A stretch of 64,000 nt of DNA from Rhodamnia argentea (taxonomy: Eukaryota > Streptophyta > Magnoliopsida > Myrtales > Myrtaceae): contig NC_063154.1 of assembly GCF_020921035.1 (NCBI RefSeq), positions 24,777,448 to 24,841,447 of the forward strand, written 5' to 3'. Made by a program: the position numbers and the translations under genes. Under the pieces are notes generated by a model. The model did not search any database, had not been told where the DNA came from, and saw nothing but the letters and a program-made list of their open reading frames with translations. Below, one piece after another: positions 37,261 through 50,283 of this stretch (the stretch's first letter is position 1; each line of letters begins with the position of its first letter).

Positions 37261-39529
37261 TTTTAATGTTAATATGCACGAATTATTCGCTTTAACTACA
37301 TAGATATTTTTCAGTTCACTTTAATATTAAGGCTAATGTGTAAGAGTTAATGTGATGGTTAATCCCAATCCTGCCCCGCGCGGATTTCCATAGCCTCGTG
37401 GTTACCCCTAGATTTCAAAGTTACTCCTAACTCTCCAATGTGTAATCCCACTTTGGGCCGCGGGACCTTTGAATGTTCGGATTTACTTTGCTCATAAAGC
37501 GTAAAGTTCACGATGTTGATTTTGACGTACTAGTGTTTAGCTCACGTTACATGCGTGTGCAATTAATTTGTCCTTCACCAGTGTGAAAGTCCAAGAACAA
37601 CATAAATGGTGAGTAGCGATGGCAAAGAAGGTAGGCTTAGTGGTAAAAGAATCACCCGTCTTCCATGAGGTCATGAGTGTTGTTAGCTAATTAACATTAT
37701 CACCTAGATGTGGTGAATAGGTGATTATCATCAGACTTGATAAAATAGCGCGAAAATAAAAACTTCTGGTTTCATAGGAGCATATAAGGAGCATAACAAT
37801 ACGGTGCTTCTATCGGACATTAAGCGGAAGCGAGTAAGAGAATATAAGACAATGCACAGAAGTTTATAGTGATTCGACTTTTGTTAAAACATACATCCAC
37901 TCTCCCATGCACACTAACAGCCTATTAGCTGGATTTTACTAAGTAATCAAATGAGAAATTATAGAAAAATATGATGGCTAATGCTCAAGCACTTCAATAG
38001 AAGTGGGCGCTACTTCTACTCAAAGCTATCTCACTCTACACACTTTTGAATTCTGCATAACACCTCTCAAAATATCTCAATGATATGCTTGAAGAAAATA
38101 ATTTTGAATAAGTATATTTCCCTTGAAATATGGATGATGAACTCTAAATCTCACTTGCCCTGTAGTGTATTGTGCTCCTTATAAACTCCCAGACATCCAA
38201 GCTTCCCGTTGGATAGAATAACCTCGAGGATCAATCTTCAAACTAGTTCACATGGCCATTAAGGTTGAAAAACCAGAGATTTTAGATGATTTGCCCGCCT
38301 ATACAATCAAATACTTGAATTCATAAATCAAACTTCTAATAAATGAAATTATCTTGAGGTGATTGCCAATGATCATGAGTCCTCATATGGAAAGTTACGA
38401 GAAAATCTTTAATATTGCTAGTGAATTAATATAACTTAGGAAAGAAATACCATCGAGATCATTTAACCGTATCCGAGGGATATTTTATAAGTAAATAATT
38501 AAGAATGAGTTTATAAAATCTTTGAGGATTATATACGGATTCAGAATATATCTTGCAACATATGATCGTGTAAGTCTTGCGAGACTCCGCTTCTTTCTAT
38601 CGACATAACCCGCTTGTATCAGTATATAAGCAGTCAGTAGGTTGAATATGTAAGGGATAACGAGATATTCATAAAGAGTCCTCGAAGATACTTCACAAAT
38701 TCTGTTCAACATATTATAGCAGTTTTATTTCCTTCAAAATTTAATAGAATTTCTCAACAATGAGTTTCTTTTATGTAGTGAACGAACTTTTGAACGGCTC
38801 GTTCTGCGTTTTGTAGCTGCAACATGCCTCGTGTGTAGACACTTCTTGGCTAATGACATCTTGGTGAACTATCTCACCAATCATGCATCATTGGGTTGCG
38901 CATGGTACATAGCAACTATAGCTCAATTTGAACATTTCGTAGTGGGTATGAGATTCTCATGATAATGCCCAGAACAAGTCGTTAGTGTTGGTCGCCCTTA
39001 TGCACCTTTCATCTACAAAAATATGGGAGGTGGTGAAAGAAAATGAATTTCAAATCTTTGTAAACATCTTTAAATGGCTGTGATGACTTGAAAAGAAAGG
39101 AATTAAGATTTCATTCATCCAACTCTTACCACCAATGCTTACATAACTATAACAAAATTATTGCAACATAGTAATCGAATTGCCAAAACATAAACAATTT
39201 CTTAGAGATAGCAGAACTTAGAGAAGGTTATGTAAGAATATAAACATATAGGTGAGCATTAGATCTTGAATTTTACAGTTTTTGTGGATGATTTCATATA
39301 ATTTCATTGATTAAGGGGTAGACTCAGAATCTGATTTGGAAGTGCATGGATTTGTTGTGGAGTGTTTTCTGGAACGAGATTTTGAAAATGAGAAGAGGCA
39401 CTGATTACTTCTAATATGATAGAATTTTTCTTTTTCTGAATAGCACTGACAAATTTTAGATTATATTTTTTAGGGAACCGGAGAGTTGTGGAAATTGGAG
39501 CTTTAAGAGAGCGCACGACAGCAGTTCTA
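37261..39529. other. Intergenic, repeat-like, no gene recognised
   Basis: The stretch around 37690-38700 (starting 'cacctagatgtggtgaatagg') has the look of a decayed dispersed repeat, perhaps retroelement-derived. I found no protein motif or clear long terminal repeats. Confidence 0.35.
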
Positions 39530-40010
39530 TTTTCCCATTTTTTTCTATTTTGTTTCGGAGAACGTTTGGAACAGAAATCCGTTTGGTTTTTTCTATTTTT
39601 CGGATAAATTTTTGGCCCATAAATAGGTTTGAAACAAAAATAAGAAGTTTTCTAGCTTTTTCTTTTTGGAATAGAAACAAAAATAAGAATTCTTCTTATT
39701 TTTTACTCTTTCTCTCTCGCGTCCCTGCTGCCAACTGCGGATCTCCTACCGCTGGTCTCCGGTTCCCGGCTCCCGTTCGCCTTTGCTATTTGCCATTCGT
39801 TCGCCGCCGGTCTCCCTCCACCGGTTGTTAGCTCCCGATCGAAGCCCGTGTGTTTGCAAACGTAGAAATTTTGTTCTGTCATCCAAAGAATTTTTGTTTC
39901 GGGGAACATAAATTTTGTGTCATTATCAAGTTCTTGTTTCTACTCAGAAACTCGTTCAGGGAATATAAATAATAAAAAAAATCTATTTCTAGCCGGAAAT
40001 AGAGCCTAGG
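39530..40010. mobile_element. Possible inverted-repeat element with GC-rich centre
   Basis: The left side has repeated 'ggaacagaaat', 'gaaacaaaaataagaa' and 'ggaatagaaacaaaaataagaa'. The right side has the inverse type ('ttgttctgt', 'tttttgtttcgggg', 'cttgtttctactcagaaac'). A GC-rich centre lies at about 39716-39845. The words resemble those of the element at 52931. Ends not defined. Confidence 0.35.
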
Positions 40011-42381
40011 AAGATAATGTTGTCATTCGCGCCCTAAGTTTCCATTTTTTGGAGTTGATTGATTGGAGGAATTTTGGACCAAATGTTCTGGTCTATCCAA
40101 CTGAATTCCCATTACGCATAGTTTTTAAAGTTATTTAGTGCAATAATCTCTTTATTACTTTGGTTATCATAGTCTGCAAATTTTGAATGGAGAAGCCACA
40201 GTCTCCTTTTGGAGAAATCAAATTCTGATTTTTTTTTTCTGAGAGGAGGGTGGTAATTTGAATCAATGATATGGTTATCATCTAATTTTCATTTGACAAA
40301 TTTTATAAAAACTTGGATTTATCTTTATTCGAGAAAATATTCTTCAAGTATGTAAAAAAAAAAAAAAAAAAAGGGAGAATCTGGGTCTTCAGGATTCTGC
40401 TCTGATTGACTTTAATCTTGCTGATAAATATAGGCCTGGTAATTCCAGATCTATTGTCACGATCTTGGATGCTAGAAGCAACTTCTGTATTAGGACTTAG
40501 GAGCATATTAGCATTAGGATGGATGATTATGGGAGGAATACTTAGCCGGAGGCCTGCTTGATCTAGGAATGATTGTATTAGCCCTGGAAATATCTGTTCG
40601 GACAAGGAGAGTCTCCTCCCCTTTTGGACTATGTCTTCAAGCTTTGCTTCCAAAGGCCGTTTTCATTGCTTCATGATGTGATCTATGTACTTGTGCTAAA
40701 GGGATTTATACATAAGCTATTTTGTAGTTGCGTGTCTTGATCCGGATAATTAGAGCTCGTAAGATATTTCAATCGTTGAGAATAATTCGGGTAGCAGTCA
40801 AATTTTGATTGATCCAATGCATAGACTCGTTCCAACTGTACCAATAATTGATTCTTCATGGTAGGAGACGTGGATCTCTTAAAGATAAGAGGATTGATGT
40901 GTTGAGACCTTTTTGGTAAGTAGTTTAATACCTACATGGACAAAACATAAACCGAAGTCTAATTTTTTTTATTTATTTATCGAAAATGGAAATCTAATTG
41001 AGAAGCTCAATTATTTCGTCAGAATTAAGAGAACATGTCTCTCTCTTCTATTAGGATTACGCAATCCGATTTTGAAAATAGCTTATAATGTTTTTTTTTA
41101 TTTGGGCATATTTGATTAAGTTTTACCTTGTAAATCTTCCATTTATTAAGATCACCAATGTTTGTTTCTTCTCTTAACATAGGACCCGATCCGAAGATAT
41201 TTGTGAAATTGATGTAGGAGAAAGATATTGCCCACCTTAATAAATGAATTTTAAACAAAAATGTTGATCCTCATTATAAGCTACCAACTAGTGCTGACCA
41301 ATGGACTCACAACCCACAACTAGGGCAAAGCTTATAATGAGCAACCCAAATGTTAAATTTGATTTATTAAAGAGCAACACATATTTCGATAAAAAAAAAA
41401 GAGAGCAACATAAATAACGATAAATGAAACAACTATGTAATAAACAGCGTCATAAAAACAACATGATTACGTAAAAATGATTGAAAACAACGCGATTGGA
41501 TACAAATAGTCAAAATACTACAAATGATAGATTGTAAATGATTGCGAATATAGAGGAATGCAACAAGCATGGTTTCTAAAACCCGATTTTAAGTTCCGAG
41601 GTACACAAGCGAGAACCGATGCTCCTCCATAGCACAATCGGCATCAGATTCTCAACGATTCCATGTCGCGAAATCCCGACTCCGCAAACTAAGAGCGGAA
41701 AAGGAATGAACAACACGGCTCTTTTTGAGATTCCACAACTTTTCCACAATCCGTCACTTCACCAAGACGAGGTCTCTCACGCAACGTATCATTGCCAAGC
41801 CTTTGCATTACAGAGATTCATTTGTGCATTTGTGACGGTGGAAATAAGCCATTCGCTATCTTTGACGTATGATCGTCTTCATTGATTCTTTTGCGTCATG
41901 AATGTATATATTAAAAAACTTTGGGAATTCATTGAAATTATTCAAAAAGTACAATAATATTCGCTTTCTAGGCTTTTTAAACTACCTCAAAGTGATTGTA
42001 ATTTTTTTTTTTTTTTGGACTAGTCGATCCAAAATTCCAAACTCGAGAATAATAACAATGGAAAAATCAGAAAATTAAAAGGGAAAAGAGAGGGGAAAAG
42101 ACAAGTCTCTCCCCGTTCGGCGCCAAAGAGAGCGCGACCGAGAGATCGCCTGCGAACTCCCCAGTCTCAACTTCCTGCCACTGCATCCCACCCCTTCAAA
42201 ACTCGTTCGCCCTCCGCCTCCATTGATTCTCCGCTGGACCACACCAAATTCGTTCGACCCATATTTCGTTCGACGGAAGAAATTCTCCTGGGGGAAAACC
42301 AAGTTGCCGAAATTTCTCCGTCGCGGAACGATCCAGGTTCTCGTCTCTCTGGCTCAGCGGTTGGCTCCGGAGTCACATCCC
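40011..42381. other. Intergenic and promoter region of the Tim17-family gene
   Basis: AT-rich with poly-A/T runs. The last 250 bp or so are less AT-rich and probably hold the promoter and 5' UTR of the gene starting at 42382. No other gene recognised. Confidence 0.45.
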
Positions 42382-44798
42382 ATGGAGACTGCTGAGAAAG
42401 CTGACGAACCCATCTCCACCGTAAGCTTTGATATTGCCGTGTCAGATTTCTTCGTGTTTCGGTTCTTTTGGGGGTGATTGGGGTAAGTCGAGAATACATG
42501 TTGCTGAGGCCAATTCGCTCGAACACGGATTATATGCCTATCGAGCTCAAGTGATTCGTTCAATTGGGAAGATTGGATTTTTCTTTTTCTGCTGGGTCTT
42601 GCATCATTGCGACAAAATGAGTGATGATTTCTGTTCCGTTGGAAGTGTGCATGTTGTCGCCCACATGCTTGATCAAATGCGTATGTGAATTTTCGGTTCT
42701 GATTTTTCTATTAGTCGCACGAGAATCTTCAGCAGCGGTGGTATGTGAAGCGTTTGCTCGGCTGTTGAGACGTGTTATTCATTCTTCATGACTTGGAGAA
42801 AATCTTATTGAGCAGCTGCTGGAGGTGGGCATTTAATACGCCCTTCGAGACAATAAGTTGCATTGGAGCAAGACGTAAGGGTGTAAACTGCAATGTGTCG
42901 ACATAACTTAATGAGGACGAGCTTTGTGTGTTCATGTGTTCGCATCATATCCTCAAATTGTTTGATTGATGATGCTAGATCTACGGGCTAACGTACTCTT
43001 CTTGATGGTCAGGGTTCTCAGAAGGTGGCTGGAACAGTCAACTGGGGTACAGCGACTCTTATTGGAGTGTTTGCTGGCATGTTATATGGAGGTAGCAAGG
43101 AGGCAGCTGCTTCTGTTGTAAGTATTCATTAGCACGAGATGTCCATGGTACAACTTCTCTAGTGAATCTAGCACTGTGTTTATCAGTTCCGACTGCCTGG
43201 CCTTAATGTTACATGGTAATAGAGATATCCTTGTTATGCTCTGCAAAATCACATTGTCTTCAGTGGTGGATCTGTTATTCTTGAAAATGGCATTTGGCGG
43301 GACACATTTTCCTCTCTGTTTAAGAATGATGAGGTGATTAACGAAACAGTAATGAAGTGAAGGCATGAATGCACCATTAATTCAGCAATGAACATGTGCT
43401 GTCTGATAATTTTTAAGCATTGTTTCTGAAGTTCATTGCAGAATAGTCCGTGCCCCTTCATTCCGGAACAGTCAGTACCCCTCAGGTAAGAGAACAGGGA
43501 AATAAGGGGACTTTAGTTGTGGGTTTTTTTTCCAATTGCACTTACATTCTGTCATTTTTTGGTTGATAAGAATCATGACCTTATTTAGTTTCAATTGCGT
43601 CCTTACCTAGTCATCAAGTGATGAAGAGTATATTCTTTGATTCGAATTTTAATGCTTCAATCTGTGTTGTACTTCCTGTTTCACATGCTTTTTTTCCCCT
43701 TCTTGGTCAGGCATTTTGAATTTAGGTAAACTGAGACCCTTCCACAGATAATTCATGAAGTATGAAAATTGGTTCAGCTTAATTCTATCACACACTGATG
43801 GCGGTAAAAGACTTTGCTATGTTCTGCAGAGCAAGGATGCGGAAGTGATGCTAAAACTTGGGAGCACACCCGACAAGCGTGAGCAGTATCGACTAATGAG
43901 GGATGCGATGGAGAAAAGGTTCATTCGAGTTACACGTGGCTCCATCATTGGTGGAGTACGCCTCGGGATGTTTACTGCTGCATTTTGTGGTCTGCAAAAT
44001 CTGCTAGCTGAGAAACGAGGAGTTCATGATGTTTTTAACATAGCTGGAGCTGGTTCGGCCACTGCTGCAACCTTTGGTTTGATCTGTAAGGCATTACTTC
44101 CCATCCTTGAGATTTGGTTTATTAACTGTTATGCAGTGGGCTACTAAATCAACGTATGATATTTTGGGACTGATACCGTTAAGTAACTGATCCTAGATGG
44201 AAAAATAGTTACTTTCTTAACTTTAGTTCGTGTTAGTACCAGGATCACTAAAGTGGCGTGCAAGGAATGTTGCTCTTGGTGCAGCTCTTGGAGCTGCAGT
44301 TTGCTTTCCTCTTGGTAAGTCTGAGATTGACCATGTCAGAAAAACTTCAGTAAAAGCTTGATTGTATTCTGAGTTTCTTTACAGTCAGCACGAGTCAGCA
44401 CGATGTCCTGATCAAGTTCAAATTAGTGAGTTAAGAAACAAGATATCCAAGGGGGTCAAGCCCGATAGAATATCTTAGCGGAATGATCTCAAAATCCTGC
44501 TGATTTGTTAATCGGTCTGTAGATTTTACAACACTGCTTCTTTTCACAAGGCTCAAACTGAAACTTGACATGAAAATATGAAATAAGACCAGATTCTCTC
44601 TGTTTTTTTTTTTTTTGGCTAACTCAACATCCTTTTTGGGGTACCATGTTCTTGTCTACAGGTTGGCTCCATTTGAAGCTAGTGGATAAAGCAAATGAAG
44701 GGAGTTTGTCTGCTTCCGGTGATATGGATCAAAGGGGAGGGGCAAGGAGTGGTGTCGGCGCTGCAATTGAGAGGCTTGAAGAGAACCTGAGCAAATAA
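42382..44798 (+). CDS. Tim17/Tim22/Tim23 family membrane protein, TIMMDC1-like
   Basis: Probably a mitochondrial inner-membrane protein; TIMMDC1 helps build the membrane arm of respiratory complex I. Five exons (42382-42420, 43013-43117, 43830-44085, 44237-44314, 44662-44798) join in frame into 204 residues. All splice sites are GT-AG. The first exon encodes only METAEKADEPIST. Three or four hydrophobic, glycine-rich segments follow (GTATLIGVFAGMLYGG; GSIIGGVRLGMFTAAFCGL; GAGSATAATFGLIL; NVALGAALGAAVCFPLG). Basic residues lie between them (DAMEKRFIRVTRG), the same order as in animal TIMMDC1. The C-terminal tail is hydrophilic. Whether it acts in complex I assembly or protein import in plants is inferred from family membership. 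The reading frame is intact, unlike the three genes that follow. Confidence 0.85.
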
Positions 44799-45192
44799 AC
44801 TACCACCGCCCGAGTTTGCCAATAGCCTCTTTCCGAGCCTTGTTGTTTGTGATCCCTCGTTCAGAAGATGGCCAGGCCCGAAAAAGAGAACTGAATAATA
44901 GAGAGAGAGAGAGAGAGAGAAAAGGAATTAATGCTTGTTTTCGGGTTCTGTAGAAAGATCCCTTTTGAGGTACAATTGCCGTTTTCTGTAACTCTTTTGT
45001 TTCTGAAAAATGTCACTATCCAATTTTGTCTGTCCGAGTCCAATTTATCTCAACCATGTGTGGGAGCACGAAAACACCTTGTTTCGGGATTTATTCATAT
45101 TTTCCAAAACTACCGTTCTGAAATATCTAAAAATAACTTCAAGCATGCCCTTCTACGTTTTGGTGTTACAATTAAAGTAGAAAAGTAAAGAA
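44799..45192. other. 3' flank of the Tim17-family gene
   Basis: Contains a short GA run (about 44898-44922) and a T-rich probable 3' UTR. No gene seen. Confidence 0.5.
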
Positions 45193-45880
45193 GCTAATCT
45201 TCGACTGCTAGGGGTGATCGGTTCCGGTCCGGTTCTTGGGCAGCCTAGTGGAACCGGTCGAGGCACACATCACTCCTACAAAAAAGGACGTTTTCGACTC
45301 CATCGTTGAAAAATGAAAAACAGGTTATTACTTGGTTGTCCGCTGGACAATCATGTTAGTACATATGATCTTATATTGAAGATCAGAGGAGCTTTAGTAT
45401 AGCGGGTCCAATGTCTTACCTTACAAAATCTGCAAGTGTACTAACGAGACAAGCGCAAAGAGTGAAAAAAAAAAAAGAACGAAAAGTGAAAAACAGAGTT
45501 TACAACTTGAGCTAGACAAAGCTTTAAAGGAAAATCCTCCACTTGGGGCTTGGATGAGCCAGAGCCAGCGTTCCCATCATCAGCCAAAACCAGGGGTTCT
45601 GATCAGACGGAGTGGGCGCAGGATGTCAACGAGAAATTCCTGAGAACCAGAGCTTTCTGTCTCGGCCACGACGAGTAGAAGCAGAGGCCTTTCGGTTTAT
45701 AGGTTTAAGAACTTTCTAGAAAATAAAATAAAATAATTATTGTTCGCTTCGTTCCGGGCAATCCTATTCCCATTGGAATTAGGAACCGGACGGCTTGGAC
45801 ACCGGTTCCAATTTTAAGGAACCGGGAACCGGACTAGCTCGCCCTGGAACCGGACTAAAACCGGCCGGTTTCATCTAGTC
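45193..45880. mobile_element. hAT-like element remnant abutting the separase pseudogene
   Basis: Starts AGGGGTGATCGGTTCCGGTC near 45210, like the end of the 10.7-kb element. Further 'gaaccggac', 'ggaaccggg' and 'accggccggttt' words cluster at 45775-45870. The expected inverted CACCCCT end is missing or worn, so this is a truncated or composite copy. It stops within about 70 bp of the first recognisable separase codon. Confidence 0.4.
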
Positions 45881-45945
45881 CTGGAAATCCGCCGCCGCCG
45901 CCGGCCGCCACCAACCAGTTGCGCCTCTTCGAGGCCTACGGGCTC

Positions 45946-48900
45946 CGTCTTCGACTGCTTGGACTCGCTCTCCTCTCAATTGGCATGCAAGCCCTACGCA
46001 GTCCACATCCAGAGGTCGAGGTATGTGCACTGTTTCGAGTCCTCCGGGATGATTGCATATGCAGTGAACGAGGGATTTAGGTTGTTGGAGAGTCCGTGTG
46101 GGATTGATTTTGGGGGCGGCGGGAGGGCAAAAGCGAAAGGTGGAATGTTGCCGCTGGTGGTGAAACAGGCGAGGGAGGATAGGGAATTTGCGGTTTTGGT
46201 GGTGGTCGTGAATTGCGTGGCAATGGGGCAAAGTAAGGACGCTGGTGATTATTCGAAGGTGCTCGGGTTGGTGGATGAGGTTCAGCTGTGGTTCGGGTTC
46301 GTGCACTATTTGGTTATTAGCATTTTTCAGCAGCATTTCCAGCCCCCCTGTTTATTGGCCGACGGAGCGCAGCAATTCGGACCATTATATCTTGTCTTTC
46401 GAGACCGTTTAGCATTATGATGGGCTTACTTTAGGTGTCGTTTATTGCTCTAAGCCGGACAGTTCTAGCTGCCTGCTACATTATTACTCTCATGGGCTTC
46501 TGTTATTGAATTGCCAGGGTCTTGTATGCAACTGCATATGACAAATTGCGGAGAGCGCTTGTTACTGACCTGGGCAAATGTACTGTCTTTATGGCTGGTG
46601 AGTTAAGCAGTTTTGATGGCGCGGTTGTGCGTTCATTCTGTACAGCAACTTTGGTTGAGTATGGGAAGTGATCAACGAAAGACGAAATATTCGAGGTTCA
46701 GCAAATTTAAATTTTGCCTCCTTTGGCCGTGAATGACGCGTGATTGTTTCTAACTGGCAGTTGCTATTTGCAGCTTGCTCGCAGGATATGTTCCAGATAA
46801 TATCATTATCAGAGAAAAGGACATCACTCATATTTGATGTGCTAACTTGTTTATTAGAATCCAGTGGCCTGGATGGAAAGGTAAGTCTTCGAGAATAGGA
46901 TCTGAGTTTGCTTGAAAAAGTATATACATCGAAGTAGGGAAAAGTGAAAGGGGACACTAACGAAGTTACATATGAATTTTCTTGGGTACTTGTAACATTT
47001 CAATCGCTAAGTCCAGCCAATGTAAACTTTTACGTACGTGGTAGTAATTGGGTGCGTGATTGGAGAAATAGAATCCAAAATCTTGGAATTTATAGTCACG
47101 AATTCTTTATCAGTATGTTTGCAGGCATTTACTTTCCTACTTTCCACCTCTCTTGCGATGGTATCATCCAGTTCGTCTGAAGTTCACATATTGCTATTTG
47201 GGGAGCCACATGCGGGTGGTGAATGGAATTTGGATTCTGAAGCTGTTTATTGATTATAGTAGGGCTAAAAAGAAGCCGACTTTACTTACCCCAAAAAAAA
47301 AAAAAAAGAAGCCGACTTTCGTGTCGTGCTGAATTGATAAACTCAGAGAGGAAACACATAATTGCTGGAAGTGATGTCCATTCTGCTTCTCTCCAGTTGT
47401 GTGGCATGCAGGATGCTTGCAATCATATATTGGATGTTTTTGTTTTCTTTAAAAGGTATGTAAATCTTGCTTTTACCATTTGAAACATGGGCATGAAGTT
47501 CCTCGGTGATTATTCTTGCCTAGCTTTTTGGTTTCTTCAAAGCTAATAGTGTCACAAGACGACAGATTGTTAAGTTACTAAAGAATTAGTAGTACCGTAT
47601 ATGCTGGACTATGGAGATAGCATTTACAGCACAATCTTATGAGCCGAAGCTTGATCTGATTTGGTTGACTGATAGAGATTAAATCGCCTTGAAATAAAAT
47701 GAGATTGAGCTTGAGCCCTTGGGGTATTACTTAATAGAGGAGAGGTGTCCATTTGTTCTCGGAGGAATTCTATCTGTGGAATCTTTCTCTGTCTCACAGG
47801 CTTCTAAGGCATCGAAACTGTCATGTAGGGGTTCATGGACGTCCATTATGCATAATTGCCAGTTGCTTGGACAGAACAGCGAGTTCGTTGTCTTGACTAG
47901 AGATGCCGTTAACGGTATTAATGAGGCGTTTACGGGAAGTGCTTTTTATTTGGTTGTTCTCCACCAATGTGGCGGTGGTGCGGCGACAAGGTCAATAGAG
48001 AACGCGTAGGTGCCCTCGAAAATTGGTCAATGGCTATGGACTTGGTTCGTGGATTGCGTGGTTCTCTGCCTTTGGTGAAGCAGTGGGCTAACGGTGAAGT
48101 GCTGAGAACTTTCTGCTATTTCCTATGTTGTTTTCATTCTCGTTTCTGGTTGTGTTTCAGGTCCAATGTAAACAACACAGAAATGCAGATGACGGGAATG
48201 GTCTGCCAATTTTATACCAATCGCTCTCATCCTGCATAGAAATTCCAAAAGCGACTCTTGCCATGATATCAGAGCAGGTTTGACCTTATATTGATAGTTT
48301 TTGGGAAGAAAATCCTTATTTCTCTACCGCCGTGCATGAGCATGTGCATGTTGCTCATGTGTTTTGAAGATAGCCTGGTGCTTTATTGTGGATTGAGGAT
48401 GGTCAGGGCCAGGTGGCTGGGTTTTTGAAAATAGTAATAGGACTAGTCTTTCCTTCTATTGGGGTTAGGAGCTCCTTGCGTATGGGGAAATAAATTCCTC
48501 AAGTCCAGACCTATGCAGTAGAATGCAAACGAAAATCATAGACGTGCTTTCGCAAGAAACTTGCTTTGCAAAAGCTAGCTGTTTCCAGAAGGCAAGATTT
48601 TTAATAAAACGAAGGGGGATTCTAAAATGCCACGGAAGGGAAGGGTTAAAAAGCTGCATTCAGTGTTTGTCTGAAGCAATATCGAGAATAGTGAGTATTC
48701 TCACTTTACTTCCCCGTTCATGCTGGAAGATGCATTAAGGTCGGATGGATTCGTGGCTTTCTCTTTCTAAGATGGATCGTCGACTTGACGAGCAACTGGG
48801 CACAAGACTGTGTCAGGGAATCATTGTCGTGCTCTGCTGGCCCGCAACGTTATTTATTAGCCCCTGCATGTTCTCTTCGGTCTCTCTGTACTCAGGAAGC

Positions 48901-49388
48901 TGAGCCGGAATCAAAGGTGCAAATGCATGGAAGGCTAGTCCCTCGTTTTGAGCACTTTTTATTTCTAGCTGTGCATACCCCAACCGTACGCTCTTTAACA
49001 ATCCTCTTGTTTATTTTCTGTTGGTTTGTTTCTTTTGATGTGGCATTTCTGGTATGCATTTTCCAGGGTGGGTGCTCTTCATTAAGCCATCATCTATTTA
49101 AGCTGATGATTGGATATTTCAAATCGAAGAATTTAGAGCCACAAAAGTACTTGACCCTCTTAGGGAAGTGCTTGGAACACCATGGTGAAATCTTCAAGTC
49201 CATGGATCATTGGATGTGTTGTCTTAAGGATTCACCAACCGTTGTTAGCAGGGTTTCGGAATGTTCTCTCATTATTACTACCGCTCTATTGTTGCAAGGA
49301 ATCTTGCCGTGAAGTTACCCTGGAACCATATACTGGAGGTGATCGAGTTAAGGAGGCAGCCGTTGGGACTTATTTCAAGGGTAAGGTC
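45946..49388 (+). pseudogene. ESP: Separase (ESP) pseudogene, N-terminal half only
   Basis: Separase is the cysteine protease that cuts cohesin at anaphase. Successive pieces of its long N-terminal helical region occur in order: about 45946-46278 (CLDSLSSQLACKPYAV, NCVAMGQSKDAGDY), 46518-46710, 46774-46880, about 47325-47456 (ELINSERKHIIAGSD), about 47800-48110 (HNCQLLGQNSE; ALENWSM, PLVKQW), 48161-48277, 48469-48690 (GREGLKSCIQCLSEAIS), about 48835-48917 (LCTQEAEPESK) and about 49066-49388. Intron borders are partly preserved, so it arose by DNA duplication, not from mRNA. It is dead: TGA at 46669-46671, a frameshift with TAA at 46798-46800, and frame changes near 47985 and 49245. The first part of the protein is missing at the left edge, and everything after about 49388, including the C-terminal protease domain, is absent. 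Identification is by recognition of several conserved blocks. Confidence 0.85.
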
Positions 49389-50095
49389 CTCAAAAGTAGT
49401 TGAATGGAACTTTATTTCCACAGGTTCATCATTGAACGAAACAAAAAAGAAAGAAAAAAATTGGACTTCCTCTGTATGTCCCTCTGTCGACTTATATGAA
49501 AGTGTTTGATGTTGTTTCTCAACTTGAATTGAAGGACAACATAGAACATTTCCATATAATTTATAAGGGCTAAAGTGACCATGTATCAAAAGTCCAAGAA
49601 TGACATTGGATAAATTGAAAGTTCGGAGATCACATTGCACATGAAGCTAAAGTTTAGGAATCGCTTGAACAAATTAAAAGCTCAAGAACCTATCATCATT
49701 CCAATTTTATAAGCAACTAACTTAATGGCTCAATTAGTATTGGTAAGAAAATCAATGAACAATGTTATATTTATAACATCGAAAGGACTTATTCAAAACA
49801 TATGGAAATGCGTGCTTTGGTTAGTTGGAGAGCGTTATAACTCGGGTTAATTTATATTATTAGGTGGTAAAAATCATTAATTATCTAACTTATACGTTGG
49901 TCAAAACATCTAGAGATAAAATTAAATGGCTCCGGGACTATCCATTTTGATTGGTATGCACATCAAACTCTGAATTTGATGGACCTGGTAAGACGGAACA
50001 AGAGCCCGGGTATGATAGCAAAGAAAGAACCGGACCCGACGTTCCTTCCGCTCGTTGTGCCCTCAACGGCTGCCCAGGACCCGGACCCCCCCGGG
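49389..50095. other. Spacer between separase and MORF pseudogenes
   Basis: AT-rich up to about 49930, then abruptly GC-rich from about 49990 as the MORF fragment is approached. The GC-rich lead-in may be a decayed transit-peptide region of that gene. Confidence 0.4.
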
Positions 50096-50283
50096 TCTCG
50101 CTACTCGCCCCTGAAGGACCCGTCGCCCAACTGGACAACCGCCCTCCCAAGGAGAAGATCGTCCTCGACGGCTGCGACTTCGAGCACTGGATCGACGCCA
50201 TGGAGTTCCCCACCGACCCCAAGCCCTCCGAGGAAAGATGATCAATCCTCACGTCAAAACCCTAGTCTCCGTCGTCGCAAGGT
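50096..50283 (+). pseudogene. MORF/DAG-like organellar RNA-editing factor, fragment
   Basis: MORF (RIP) proteins bind PPR proteins to help C-to-U RNA editing in plastids and mitochondria. The start of the MORF box is visible in three frames: SRYSPLKDPSPNW at 50096-50134, NRPPKEKIVLDGCDFEHW and AMEFPTDPKPSEE at 50137-50235, then MINPHVKTLVSVVA from 50239. A single missing base at each join (near 50135 and 50237) would explain both frame changes. A GT donor-like site follows at 50282, but no later exon of the family is recognised in the next 4 kb. The spelling is closest to the plastid MORF2/MORF9 kind, but a mitochondrial member is possible. It is a dead, truncated copy. Confidence 0.8.
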
